From: Cytophagales bacterium
Lineage (GTDB): Bacteria > Bacteroidota > Bacteroidia > Cytophagales > Cyclobacteriaceae
NCBI GenBank assembly: GCA_022360015.1
Contig: JAKSDQ010000250.1
Span: 22,666-86,665, forward strand
Length of the DNA stretch: 64,000 bases
Direction of reading: 5' to 3'
Part shown: in pieces, positions 31,769-41,173 of the stretch
Position numbering within the stretch: the stretch's first letter is position 1
Layout of the letters: each line of letters opens with the position of its first letter
Position numbers and translations under genes: made by a program
The notes under the pieces: generated by a model
What the model was told of the DNA's origin: nothing
Databases searched by the model: none
The model's input: only the letters and a program-made list of their open reading frames with translations

Positions 31769-33688
31769 TTAATCATACATGTATTCAAAAGCGCTCGCGT
31801 ATTTACCATTTTTTTCGACATAATCAATCATTTGCCTGTAAAACGGATCGTTGCCCAGGGTAGCGGAGTCACCGACGATCACAAGGGTGGATTTGGCGCG
31901 GGTCATGGCAACATTCATGCGCCTGTACTCTTTCAAAAAACCAATTTCGGATTTGTTATTTGACCTCACGAGGCTGATATAAATCACGTCCCTTTCCTGT
32001 CCCTGAAATGCATCTACTGTGTTAATCCTGATATTCTCAAGCACCGCATCCAGGCAATTTTCTTCGCGCAGCATTTCATCGAGCAATTTAATCTGGGCTT
32101 TATAGGGCGCTATGATGCCTGCATTCAACCCCGATTCAGGTGGATGTTGACATAAATGTTTGATCAGGAGTTGAGCCTCCTCTTTATTATAAGTAGACAG
32201 TGTGCTTTTATCCTGGCTTTCACTGAAGCCGCATCCGGCGGTATCGATAAACTCAAATAAGACTTCATCAGGCCTGGCCAATACTTCCGCTGCCGTTTTT
32301 AGCTTGTTTTGATAAAAATATTGGCTTGAAAAACCCATGATTTGCGGAGCCATACGATATTGGACCTCCAGCATGGTGTCTGTTTGGGTATTGGAGATGG
32401 CTTTTTCAAATAACGAGACCTCCAGCCCGTTTTTGGCGGTATTAAGCGATTTGACGGTTGGAGGAAGCTGACAGTGATCACCGGCCATGATTACCCTTTG
32501 CCCTTTAATCACAGGAATCCAGCAAGCAGGTTCGAGTGCCTGTGAACATTCGTCGATAAAAACGGTCTTAAAAGCTTTGTCTTTTAAAAATGCCTGATTG
32601 GCTCCGGTGACTGTACATGCAATAACCTGCGCCGACTCCAGCAGATGGTTGATGATATAAGACTCTATATCCCTACTATAGGCTTTTAACATGCTGGCTT
32701 CCTTTAAAATGCGGTCACGTTGCTGTCGCTCCTGTTTGCCAAAATTCCGTTTATACTTATAACCTATTTTTCTAAGCTCCTCTGCCTTCCTGCGGCTTTC
32801 CTTCAAATCTTTGAATTGTGGGTGCCGGGAGATTTTTACATCCAGACTGTTTTCTATGACATTTTCAGTTAGCCTCGCCGGATGCCCCAAACGCAAAGTA
32901 CTAACCGCTTCTTCAATCAGTTTTTCTACCAGCAAGTCCACTGCTGCATTGCTGGGGGCACACACGAGTACCTGCTTTTCAGTGGTGACAGTGGCTTTGA
33001 TAGCCTGTACCAAAGTGGTCGTCTTACCGGTTCCCGGCGGTCCGTGAATAATCGCGAGATCCCGCGCGTTAATGACCTTTGTTAAAGCTTCATTTTGTTT
33101 TTTGTTGAGGGAAGGGGTGTCATAGTCGTATCCGTTTTGAAAAGTTGCCTCCTGTGTCCCATACAAAATCTCTCTCAATGCCGCTATACGCCCTCTTTCC
33201 GCGCCAGCCACAATTTCCAATGCCAGGTTCATCTCTTTATAAGACACCTCATCAAATAGCAGATTAACCCCGAGCTTTCCATCATCCAGCCAGTCGGGCA
33301 CCTCACTATCATGCAATACTACCCGCATTTTTTCCTTGTTCAGATAGCTGATCACTCCTGAAATCTGCCTTTCACGTCCCGCCTCCCCTTTAAAAACACT
33401 TACCACAGACCCCACCTGGAAATTAGAGGGGTGCTGTTCACCAGTGGTTCTTTGCAACGATAAGGTAACACGTTCACCGGTACTGATAAATTGCCCCGAT
33501 TTAATAACCGGATACCATGTAATACCGGCTTCTTTTCTGTCCTCAATGGTATTGATCTGTATTTTCTCCCTGTATTGCCGATAGTCTTCCTCCTGCTCAA
33601 TTTTGAGCAATTCCTGTAGTTCAATCAAGGCATTCTGCGCTGCTGTGGGCATGAGTGTAAAGTTTAGCGACTCGATTTCAGATCTCAT
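31769..33688 (-). CDS. SF1 DNA/RNA helicase (IGHMBP2/UPF1-like)
   Basis: 639 aa; IHGPPGTGKTTTLVQAI, DECSQALEPACW, GDHCQLPP, QYRM, NTVDAFQGQERDVIYISLVRSN, MTRAK. Confidence 0.93.
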   Translation of the reverse strand: MRSEIESLNFTLMPTAAQNALIELQELLKIEQEEDYRQYREKIQINTIEDRKEAGITWYPVIKSGQFISTGERVTLSLQRTTGEQHPSNFQVGSVVSVFKGEAGRERQISGVISYLNKEKMRVVLHDSEVPDWLDDGKLGVNLLFDEVSYKEMNLALEIVAGAERGRIAALREILYGTQEATFQNGYDYDTPSLNKKQNEALTKVINARDLAIIHGPPGTGKTTTLVQAIKATVTTEKQVLVCAPSNAAVDLLVEKLIEEAVSTLRLGHPARLTENVIENSLDVKISRHPQFKDLKESRRKAEELRKIGYKYKRNFGKQERQQRDRILKEASMLKAYSRDIESYIINHLLESAQVIACTVTGANQAFLKDKAFKTVFIDECSQALEPACWIPVIKGQRVIMAGDHCQLPPTVKSLNTAKNGLEVSLFEKAISNTQTDTMLEVQYRMAPQIMGFSSQYFYQNKLKTAAEVLARPDEVLFEFIDTAGCGFSESQDKSTLSTYNKEEAQLLIKHLCQHPPESGLNAGIIAPYKAQIKLLDEMLREENCLDAVLENIRINTVDAFQGQERDVIYISLVRSNNKSEIGFLKEYRRMNVAMTRAKSTLVIVGDSATLGNDPFYRQMIDYVEKNGKYASAFEYMYD

Positions 33689-34970
33689 TTATTTGAGAAA
33701 CCTTCATTCTCACCCCAACTTTACCCGACCTGATCTCAAACCATACAAAAGCACAAGAAATCACCAAAGCAATCACAAAATATGCCATTACCATGACTGT
33801 ACCATACGGCACAACCGAATCCAGTAAAAACCACCCACCCTGATAAAAGATTAAAAACAGACCTGTTATGGCTTTGATGAGTTCTACCCACCAGGCGTGG
33901 ATGCTGCGGTCCATTAATGTGCTGTAAGAGAATATGCAAAAAATCAGAAAAAGCCCGTAAATCAATACCCCGGGAAAACCTATCGCCGCAAAGTTGTTGA
34001 ACAGGTACATCATCAGGGTGAAAGTGGCCAAAAACTGGCTCCATGACCAGATATGCAGCCATTTGGAGGATTTGGGATTGTATTTTTCGTAGGCGTAAAC
34101 ATCTTCGATACTTTCCAGGGGATATTTTTCCTGTACGTCAGGGGGTCTCCAACCGGTGGGCATGAACCATATCTTGAGTTTGGCGGCCAGGGAGTCGGTG
34201 TGCCAGGCATCTTTCATCAACTGCCATAAATGATAAAAATTGATAATGACCGGATTCCAGGTTCTGCCGGGCCTCTTTACGCCGTAAACCGGTGGCACTT
34301 CATCGAGCTCTTCCTGAAAAGTGCCGAACAGTTTATCCCAGATGATAAACACCTGTGAAAGATTCTTGTCGAGGTAAATGTCGTTGATGGCATGATGCAC
34401 CCGGTGGTGGGAGGGGGTCACGATGATTTTTTCCAGGAAGCCCATTTTGCCGATCAGGCGTGTATGATACCAGTATTGTGCGAACAAGTGGAGAGGGGCC
34501 AGCACCGCCACTGCCTCTGCCGGAATGCCCATTAAGGCGGTAGGGATCATTAAAAAGGCAAAAATGGTGAAAAAATTGGAGATGGATTGGCGCAAAGCAC
34601 AGGCCAGATTGAATTCTTCGCTGCTATGGTGAATGATGTGGTGATTCCAGAAATAATTGACTTGGTGGGCCAGCCGGTGATTCCAGTAACCGGCAAAATC
34701 AAGTCCGAGAAACGCCAGTACATAAACGAGCCAGGTAGCTTCAATATGGAACAAGGCAAGATGTTCAACCATCCATTCGTAAGAGACAATAACAAAGGTA
34801 AGCCCAAGTACATCCTTGATGGCATTGGTAAGCCCTGAACCTAAGCTGGAAAGCGTGTCCATGCTGTGGATTACCTTTTTTCCTTTCAGCCATGCAGCGA
34901 TTCTTTCGATCACAAGCAGCGACATAAAAAAAGGAATGACATAGTTTAATACCTCAGCGTATCTTTCCAT
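33678..34970 (-). CDS. Sterol desaturase / fatty acid hydroxylase family protein
   Basis: 430 aa; His clusters HRLAH, HHIIHHS, HHRVHHA; several TM segments. Confidence 0.92.
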   Translation of the reverse strand: MERYAEVLNYVIPFFMSLLVIERIAAWLKGKKVIHSMDTLSSLGSGLTNAIKDVLGLTFVIVSYEWMVEHLALFHIEATWLVYVLAFLGLDFAGYWNHRLAHQVNYFWNHHIIHHSSEEFNLACALRQSISNFFTIFAFLMIPTALMGIPAEAVAVLAPLHLFAQYWYHTRLIGKMGFLEKIIVTPSHHRVHHAINDIYLDKNLSQVFIIWDKLFGTFQEELDEVPPVYGVKRPGRTWNPVIINFYHLWQLMKDAWHTDSLAAKLKIWFMPTGWRPPDVQEKYPLESIEDVYAYEKYNPKSSKWLHIWSWSQFLATFTLMMYLFNNFAAIGFPGVLIYGLFLIFCIFSYSTLMDRSIHAWWVELIKAITGLFLIFYQGGWFLLDSVVPYGTVMVMAYFVIALVISCAFVWFEIRSGKVGVRMKVSQINEI

Positions 34971-35158
34971 GGAGTATAAAACTTTGATTTATGATAACAT
35001 AAATATAACACAAAAAAAATTGTTATGCATGCAGCGCATATAGTTAATTTCTTTTCAAAGCTATATCTGCCGGTTTTTAATGGTATTTTAGGCATCTAAG
35101 TTTTAACAATAGATATATTTGGTTAATTTTGGCTGGGCTGTAACTTACTTTTAAATCT

Positions 35159-36361
35159 GTGGAAATTACTCTTTTTGAGGCTCGCAAACTGATTTTAGCC
35201 AGCCAGGGGCTACTTAACAAAAAACCTTTTGGCAAGGGCAAGAGGGCTGTGCTCAAGGTGCTGGATCGCCTGGGTTATGTGCAAATAGATGCTATTTCAG
35301 TAATTGAGCGGGCACACCATCATACTTTGTGGAACCGGGCAGGTAATTACAAGCCCGGGTTATTGTATGCTATGTTGGGTAGGGATCGCACGGTTTTGGA
35401 GTACTGGAGCCATGCGGCAGCTTTTTTGCCGATGAAACATTACCGTTTTTGCCTTCATACCATGCATCACATAAAATCCGCCGGCCATCATTGGTATCCT
35501 GTAGATACTCAAGTGAAAACCTATGTCTATGACCGGATTGTAGGTGAAGGCGCATTGTATGCCAGGGATTTTGGTGGTAACGGAAAATTATCCGGTAAGA
35601 TGTGGGATTTGAAACCGGCAAAACAAGCCCTGCACGAGCTGTTTATGGAAGGGAAGTTGCTGGTCAGTGCCCGTGATAACTTCCATCGCAGGTATGACCT
35701 CCCCGAGAGGGTTTTACCCTCCGGTATCGATACCTCCCTGCCTGCACCGAGAGAGCAGGCAGCGTATTACCTGTTATCTGCCATCAAAGCGCAAGGTCTG
35801 GTTTCACTCGGTGCTATTCATTATCTGCGCAATTGGATTAAACCCCTGATCCAACAGTACTTGCCGGAATTTATTGAGGAAGGTAAAATATTGCAAGTAA
35901 CTATTCACAAATCTTCGGGCAAAGTGTTTTACACCACCCCTGATCGAATTGAGCAAATGCCAAAGCGTGTGAATAAAGCGGTATACCTGCTCTCTCCCTT
36001 CGATAATGCCATCATCCAGCGGAAAAGACTGGCTTACTTTTTTAACTTTGATTACCAGACCGAAATATACCTGCCTGCCCACAAAAGGGTTTACGGCTAC
36101 TTTGCCCTGCCAATTTTGTGGGGCACCGAATTTATCGGCCGGCTGGACCCCAAGGCCGTTCGAAAAACCGGTGTTTTGGCCATTAACAACCTGCAAATTG
36201 AGCCACGTGTCAAGATCAATGACCAGTTGCTTTGGGCTTTGAAAAATGCATTGCATGATTTTGCCTTATTCAATGGCTGCGAAAGCTTTCAAATATCAAA
36301 AAGTGAGCCCGCTTTTCTCACAGCGTGGTTAAGTAAGCCATCGGATATTGGGGCACCTTGA
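35159..36361 (+). CDS. Winged-helix DNA-binding/crosslink-repair family protein (YcaQ-like), GTG start
   Basis: 400 aa; GYVQIDAISVIERAHHHTLWNR, EYWSHAAAFLPM, LLSPFDNAIIQRKRLAYFFNFDYQTEIYLP. Confidence 0.88.
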   Translation: MEITLFEARKLILASQGLLNKKPFGKGKRAVLKVLDRLGYVQIDAISVIERAHHHTLWNRAGNYKPGLLYAMLGRDRTVLEYWSHAAAFLPMKHYRFCLHTMHHIKSAGHHWYPVDTQVKTYVYDRIVGEGALYARDFGGNGKLSGKMWDLKPAKQALHELFMEGKLLVSARDNFHRRYDLPERVLPSGIDTSLPAPREQAAYYLLSAIKAQGLVSLGAIHYLRNWIKPLIQQYLPEFIEEGKILQVTIHKSSGKVFYTTPDRIEQMPKRVNKAVYLLSPFDNAIIQRKRLAYFFNFDYQTEIYLPAHKRVYGYFALPILWGTEFIGRLDPKAVRKTGVLAINNLQIEPRVKINDQLLWALKNALHDFALFNGCESFQISKSEPAFLTAWLSKPSDIGAP

Positions 36362-36529
36362 TAAAAACAGCCCGGGATTAAATGTACTTGAACGGGAGAC
36401 CATTATCTGAACCTGCAATTGTCGTACATCCTACATTTCAGTTGAAATCAACGTATTGGTTTTTCACTTGTCGAGGTAATTCCTTTATTTACAATATTAT
36501 TATCGGAGGTTAAAGGATTCGAAGCAATC

Positions 36530-36934
36530 ATGGGGCAGAAAAGGTCAAACGACAACATTCTAAATGAGATAAAGCAATTAAAGGAAGAACTGAAATTGTT
36601 GAAAAATCTGCTGCCATCAAAATCAGATTTGGCAAAGGCAAAGGGAGCGTCAGAAACAAGGCCTAAATTAATTGGAAACCAGCCCAATCCTTTTGATCAA
36701 TTCACCATCATTCAATATTTTGTTCCTGAAACAGGCCATCAGCGTATTTCATTATTTATTGTGGATGAAAAGGGTGACCAGCAGATGTTTTGGGATCATC
36801 TGAAAGAAGGAAAACAGAAACTGCTCCTCAAAGATCATGCCCTACGCCCCGGTATTTATTTCTGCAGTTTAGTGGTGGAAGGAAATATTGTAGAAACCCG
36901 CAAAATGGAGGTAACACGCCAAACCACGCGTTAA
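36530..36934 (+). CDS. Small protein with coiled-coil N-terminus and T9SS type A sorting-domain-like C-terminus, no signal peptide
   Basis: 134 aa; NQPNPFDQFTIIQYFVPETGHQRISLFIVDEKGDQ...LRPGIYFCSLVVEGNIVETRKMEV resembles the T9SS CTD. Confidence 0.6.
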   Translation: MGQKRSNDNILNEIKQLKEELKLLKNLLPSKSDLAKAKGASETRPKLIGNQPNPFDQFTIIQYFVPETGHQRISLFIVDEKGDQQMFWDHLKEGKQKLLLKDHALRPGIYFCSLVVEGNIVETRKMEVTRQTTR

Positions 36935-37181
36935 GATAATAAAATTAATAACCTTTTTCATTAAAAAAATGAATAGAGATCATGAAAACTATTCATTTTT
37001 AACCCGGCAATTAATTGATTTTATTTGCCATGTGGCATTTTTTCTTCAGAGATTTAAATAGAAAATCCCGAATTCGAAATAGTCTTTTTCTTTTTAAGAT
37101 CCGTATGAATACATGATCAAACAGAGCAACAAACTATCACCACCGGATTAAACGTGACAATTTACACCAAAGAACAAAAGT

Positions 37182-38078
37182 ATGAAAGTTGATTTTTATC
37201 AGGTAGATGTTTTCACTATTGCCTTGTTTAGAGGGAATCCGGCTGGTGTGGTGCTTAATGCTGATGGATTGACAGAGACCGAAATGCAGGCAATCGCCCG
37301 GGAGGTAAACAACTCGGAAACAGCATTTGTATTTAAACCCGATGATGAAAGCCATGACCTCCGGCTCCGATACTTCACCCCCAATGTAGAAGTGCCGGGG
37401 TGCGGTCACGCAACCCTGGCGGCCTGTTATGTCTGGGCCAGGCGTCAGGGATTCAAAAAACGTGACATCAAAGTTAAACTTTCCGGCGGGATTTTGCCGG
37501 TTGAACTGGTAGGCAATAGTATAAACAGAAGAATTTTCTTAACCCAATCCCCCCCTAAATTTGAGCATACCCTCGTCGGAAACAGGAAAGCAAAGGTGTT
37601 GAACGCATTCCGGCTGCAGGTTCAGGACCTGATGAAGGCCCCGGTGCAAATTGTAGATACCGGTGATCCTAAAATCCTTGTACCCCTTAAAGACAAGAAC
37701 ATCCTCAACAACCTGACACCGGATTTTGATAAATTAATCGAAATAAGTATTGAAACCGGGTGTAATGGCTTTCATGTTTTTAACCTGGATAGTCAAAATG
37801 GAACCATCAGAACGAATGCCAGAACTTTTGCCCCGGCTGTAGGTGTGAATGAGGCCCCGATTACCGGTAGCGGCAACGGACCATTAGGGGCCTATTTGGT
37901 GAGATATCAACTGGTGAATCATGATAACCGTTGTTTAGAGTTTGTCTCCAAGCAAGGTGAAGATATGAATCGGGGCGGTTTTGCCTACGTAACGGTAAAG
38001 ATACAAAATGGAAACCCGGTATCTGTAAAAGTGGGAGGGGATCTGCGGGTGGTTTTTAATACCACCATCGAACTTTAG
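37182..38078 (+). CDS. PhzF family isomerase/epimerase
   Basis: 298 aa; VDVFTIALFRGNPAGVVL, NNSETAFV, LRYFTPNVEVPGCGHATLAA, EAPITGSGNGPLGAYL. Confidence 0.93.
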   Translation: MKVDFYQVDVFTIALFRGNPAGVVLNADGLTETEMQAIAREVNNSETAFVFKPDDESHDLRLRYFTPNVEVPGCGHATLAACYVWARRQGFKKRDIKVKLSGGILPVELVGNSINRRIFLTQSPPKFEHTLVGNRKAKVLNAFRLQVQDLMKAPVQIVDTGDPKILVPLKDKNILNNLTPDFDKLIEISIETGCNGFHVFNLDSQNGTIRTNARTFAPAVGVNEAPITGSGNGPLGAYLVRYQLVNHDNRCLEFVSKQGEDMNRGGFAYVTVKIQNGNPVSVKVGGDLRVVFNTTIEL

Positions 38079-38567
38079 AAAACCAGCAGGTCAGGCAACT
38101 TCCCACTATCCCTATATTAGTTGGCTGCTTATGATCCTGATAGTCGATAGGCGTAATTCAAAAATCAGGATTATTAAATACAGCAAAACTAATTATTTAC
38201 ATAGAAAAGTTAATATTTATTTACATGATAACTTGCTGTAAATCAGAGATATGTAAAAATAGTTATAGTTTTTAACAATTTTTTCACATAAAACACTTGC
38301 GCTATATTGCTTTGTCTACTAAATTAGTATGATCCTTGTAAGCAATTTAGCTAATCATTTCAATCCATATTGGCGATTGCTTCTGACAGTTCTTGTCAAC
38401 CAAAGTAATACCATTTCTGAAAGAATGTGGTTTTTACAGACCATAAGGTATGATACCGGCTAACTTATGAAAGGTGTTTGCTGCCATATATAATATGCAT
38501 CACGCTTTCAACAGCAGTTTAATTTTATAGATAACCTTTGCTGCATATCCCGGCCTTAGTTTAAGGT

Positions 38568-40271
38568 ATGGTAAATATGTTATTAAAAGTTAAAAGATTG
38601 GGAAACGAAAAATCTATATTATCTTTCATTGTCATTTTGCCATTCATCTTTGGTTTGTTGCTGACCATACCATCACCTGCCTGGCAGGTGGTAGCTTTGG
38701 CAGACTCTACAATAAGGATAAACACTCAGCTTTTGACAGACAGCCTTCCCAATCTTCCGTCAACAATCACGCTACATGACCTGAAAAACTCCATTGATAG
38801 TCTGCAATCCTGGCAATCCCGGCTAAGTAGCTATCCGTTGAATACTGATAGCCTTACTCCTGGCCAATTGCAGCAAGTAATAACGCTGAAGGCCAACGGT
38901 GATGGTTTGCTTAACAATTTGGAGACCAGGCAAAACCACGTTGAAACCAAAATAAACCAACTTGAAAATAAGGCGATAAATTTACAGGATTCTATCTACG
39001 AGGCCCTCCAACAGAAAATCGGACAACTTCGTGCCAGTGGTAAACTTACCCCGGAAGCAGACAGTCTGTGGCAAAAGCTGAACCATTTACAAATGACCAG
39101 GAGATTGAATCATGAAATGGGGCAATTAGAAATTCCTGATGAAGTGATTTCAAAGGACCAGGTCGGTGAGATGGACCAGTTAATTAATCAATTAAAGCAT
39201 GATAAGATATCATCAGAGTTTATTAGTGACATCGATCAAAAACTTTTCGGGCTAAAAGGCGCCTTACAACAAAAAGAACAGCTCGCTGCTGTAAATACGG
39301 AAATAGCTGCGATGAAATCGGCTTTTAAAGAAGATTTTGAACAGTTCAGTCAAAAAATTAATCCTGACTGGCTCAAAAGACAACAGGATCAACTGCAGCA
39401 GTGGCAGCAATATACCGACGGGATAAAGGACTATGGAAACGAGGTTGTTAATACGCCAAAAACACTTGGGCAACGGGCCAGAGAACTGGAAGAAATACAG
39501 GCTTTTGAAGGTCAGAAAAACACCTTCAGTCCTTACCAACAGCAAATTGAAGAACTAGGTAAAGAAGATTATGTCAAAGAGCAGGCTATGCAAAAAGCCA
39601 AGACCATGGCCAGGAACCATTTTGCTGGTCAGCAGGAAAAACTCAAGGCTGCTCAAAGTAAGCTGACCAGGCTCAAGCAGCGTATGGGCAAATCAGGTGG
39701 GAGTGGCCTGAATGGGGAAAAACTCAAAAAACAAAACCCCATGAAGGACAAAACCCTGGGTGAGCGCCTGGTGCTAGGTGGCAATTTTCAGTTGCACCCC
39801 GGTGAGGAGGTCTCCCTGGACATCTCTCCGACTCTGGCTTACCGGTGGACCAAAATGCTCAGATTGGGACTGGGCGGCACCTACCGCACCACCTTCGACG
39901 AAAAAGAACGCTTCTTTTTGTCGGATGAAAACGAAGTGTTTGGCTATCGGGGTTTTGCTGAGCATGAGGTTTACAAAGGCTTTTTTGCCCATGTAGAATA
40001 CGAAAGGCTGCAAAGCGGCAACAGGTCGGCACAAAAAAGTGCCATTGGAGATGAAAATGGCGATGCCTGGCAAAACAGTGCCCTGGCAGGCCTGGGTAAG
40101 AGCTACAAGATACGCAATAAAATTAAGGGCCATGTGATGTTGTTATACAACTTTCTCTACGATGAGCACAGTCTGTATGACAATCCCTGGAACGTGCGAT
40201 TCGGGTTTGAACTAATGGAACAGGGTTCGAAAAAAAATAAAAGTGGAAAAATCGAAAAGCAAAAAGAATAA
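38568..40271 (+). CDS. Coiled-coil envelope protein with C-terminal beta-barrel-like domain
   Basis: 567 aa; N-terminal hydrophobic leader; long heptad/Gln-rich helices; C-terminal alternating beta strands (LVLGGNFQLHPGEEVSLDISPTLAYRW...RLGLGGTYR). Confidence 0.6.
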   Translation: MVNMLLKVKRLGNEKSILSFIVILPFIFGLLLTIPSPAWQVVALADSTIRINTQLLTDSLPNLPSTITLHDLKNSIDSLQSWQSRLSSYPLNTDSLTPGQLQQVITLKANGDGLLNNLETRQNHVETKINQLENKAINLQDSIYEALQQKIGQLRASGKLTPEADSLWQKLNHLQMTRRLNHEMGQLEIPDEVISKDQVGEMDQLINQLKHDKISSEFISDIDQKLFGLKGALQQKEQLAAVNTEIAAMKSAFKEDFEQFSQKINPDWLKRQQDQLQQWQQYTDGIKDYGNEVVNTPKTLGQRARELEEIQAFEGQKNTFSPYQQQIEELGKEDYVKEQAMQKAKTMARNHFAGQQEKLKAAQSKLTRLKQRMGKSGGSGLNGEKLKKQNPMKDKTLGERLVLGGNFQLHPGEEVSLDISPTLAYRWTKMLRLGLGGTYRTTFDEKERFFLSDENEVFGYRGFAEHEVYKGFFAHVEYERLQSGNRSAQKSAIGDENGDAWQNSALAGLGKSYKIRNKIKGHVMLLYNFLYDEHSLYDNPWNVRFGFELMEQGSKKNKSGKIEKQKE

Positions 40272-40752
40272 AAGCGGACAAGGAATAAATTAACAAGTTA
40301 TGAAACCAACATAAAATCGATACAATGATGAAAACACAATTTTAACTGGCATCGGGATAACATGCTTTGGCCAATTAAAGCATCAGGTTCAGCGGTTATG
40401 ACCTCCATTACCTATGCATAAGGTCACCGATCATGATTTTTCCCCGCCAGCCACGAACAGGAACATAGCGAACTAAGCAATCGCTTTAAAAGTGATTGCT
40501 ATAAGACCGGAATGTGTTTCGGCAAAACGCTTGGATACGCGTGTTTCCAGAACATATATCCGGGCTGGGAATTTTTAAAACAAAAATTCCCAAACAGTCG
40601 AGGTATGCCCTGGCACGGGCAGATAGGTTCACCACCTGCCTTCACTTCATGGATCAATCCATAGAAGAATAGAAAAGGTATATTCATACCGTTAGATTCG
40701 GGCAATTTATCAGAAAGGAAAAAATAACGATAGAAAACAAAATACAAACGAC

Positions 40753-41142
40753 ATGAAAAAGATAATTATACTAGTTGCGATCGCGTGTCTGATAACAGGC
40801 CATCTTCACGCACAGCATATGTTGGCCGATAGCGCCTGGACTACTACAAGCACCGAACAAGTGATCAAGACCGGGCTCAACAGCGATCTCACCGACGGTG
40901 TTGAAAACATCACCATCAGCTACGATGCAGGCAATTTGGCTTTTACCAATCACAGTGACCCGCAAAAGTCATTTACCATAGGGGTGAAATATGATAAGAC
41001 AGAGTTGGGGGTGGTGTATTTTGAGCCGGAGAGGGTGATTTATTCGAGGGTAACGGTGCAGTTGGAGCGTAAGGAGGTCGTAGTGGAGAAGGTGGATCAG
41101 TCGATGATTTGCTACGGGTATGTGGAGATTACAATTGATTAA
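40753..41142 (+). CDS. Small secreted hypothetical protein
   Basis: 129 aa; signal peptide MKKIIILVAIACLITGHLHAQ; directly upstream of an RHS gene. Confidence 0.6.
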   Translation: MKKIIILVAIACLITGHLHAQHMLADSAWTTTSTEQVIKTGLNSDLTDGVENITISYDAGNLAFTNHSDPQKSFTIGVKYDKTELGVVYFEPERVIYSRVTVQLERKEVVVEKVDQSMICYGYVEITID

Positions 41143-41173
41143 CCAATCATTTAAAGCATTTAAGATTTTTATT

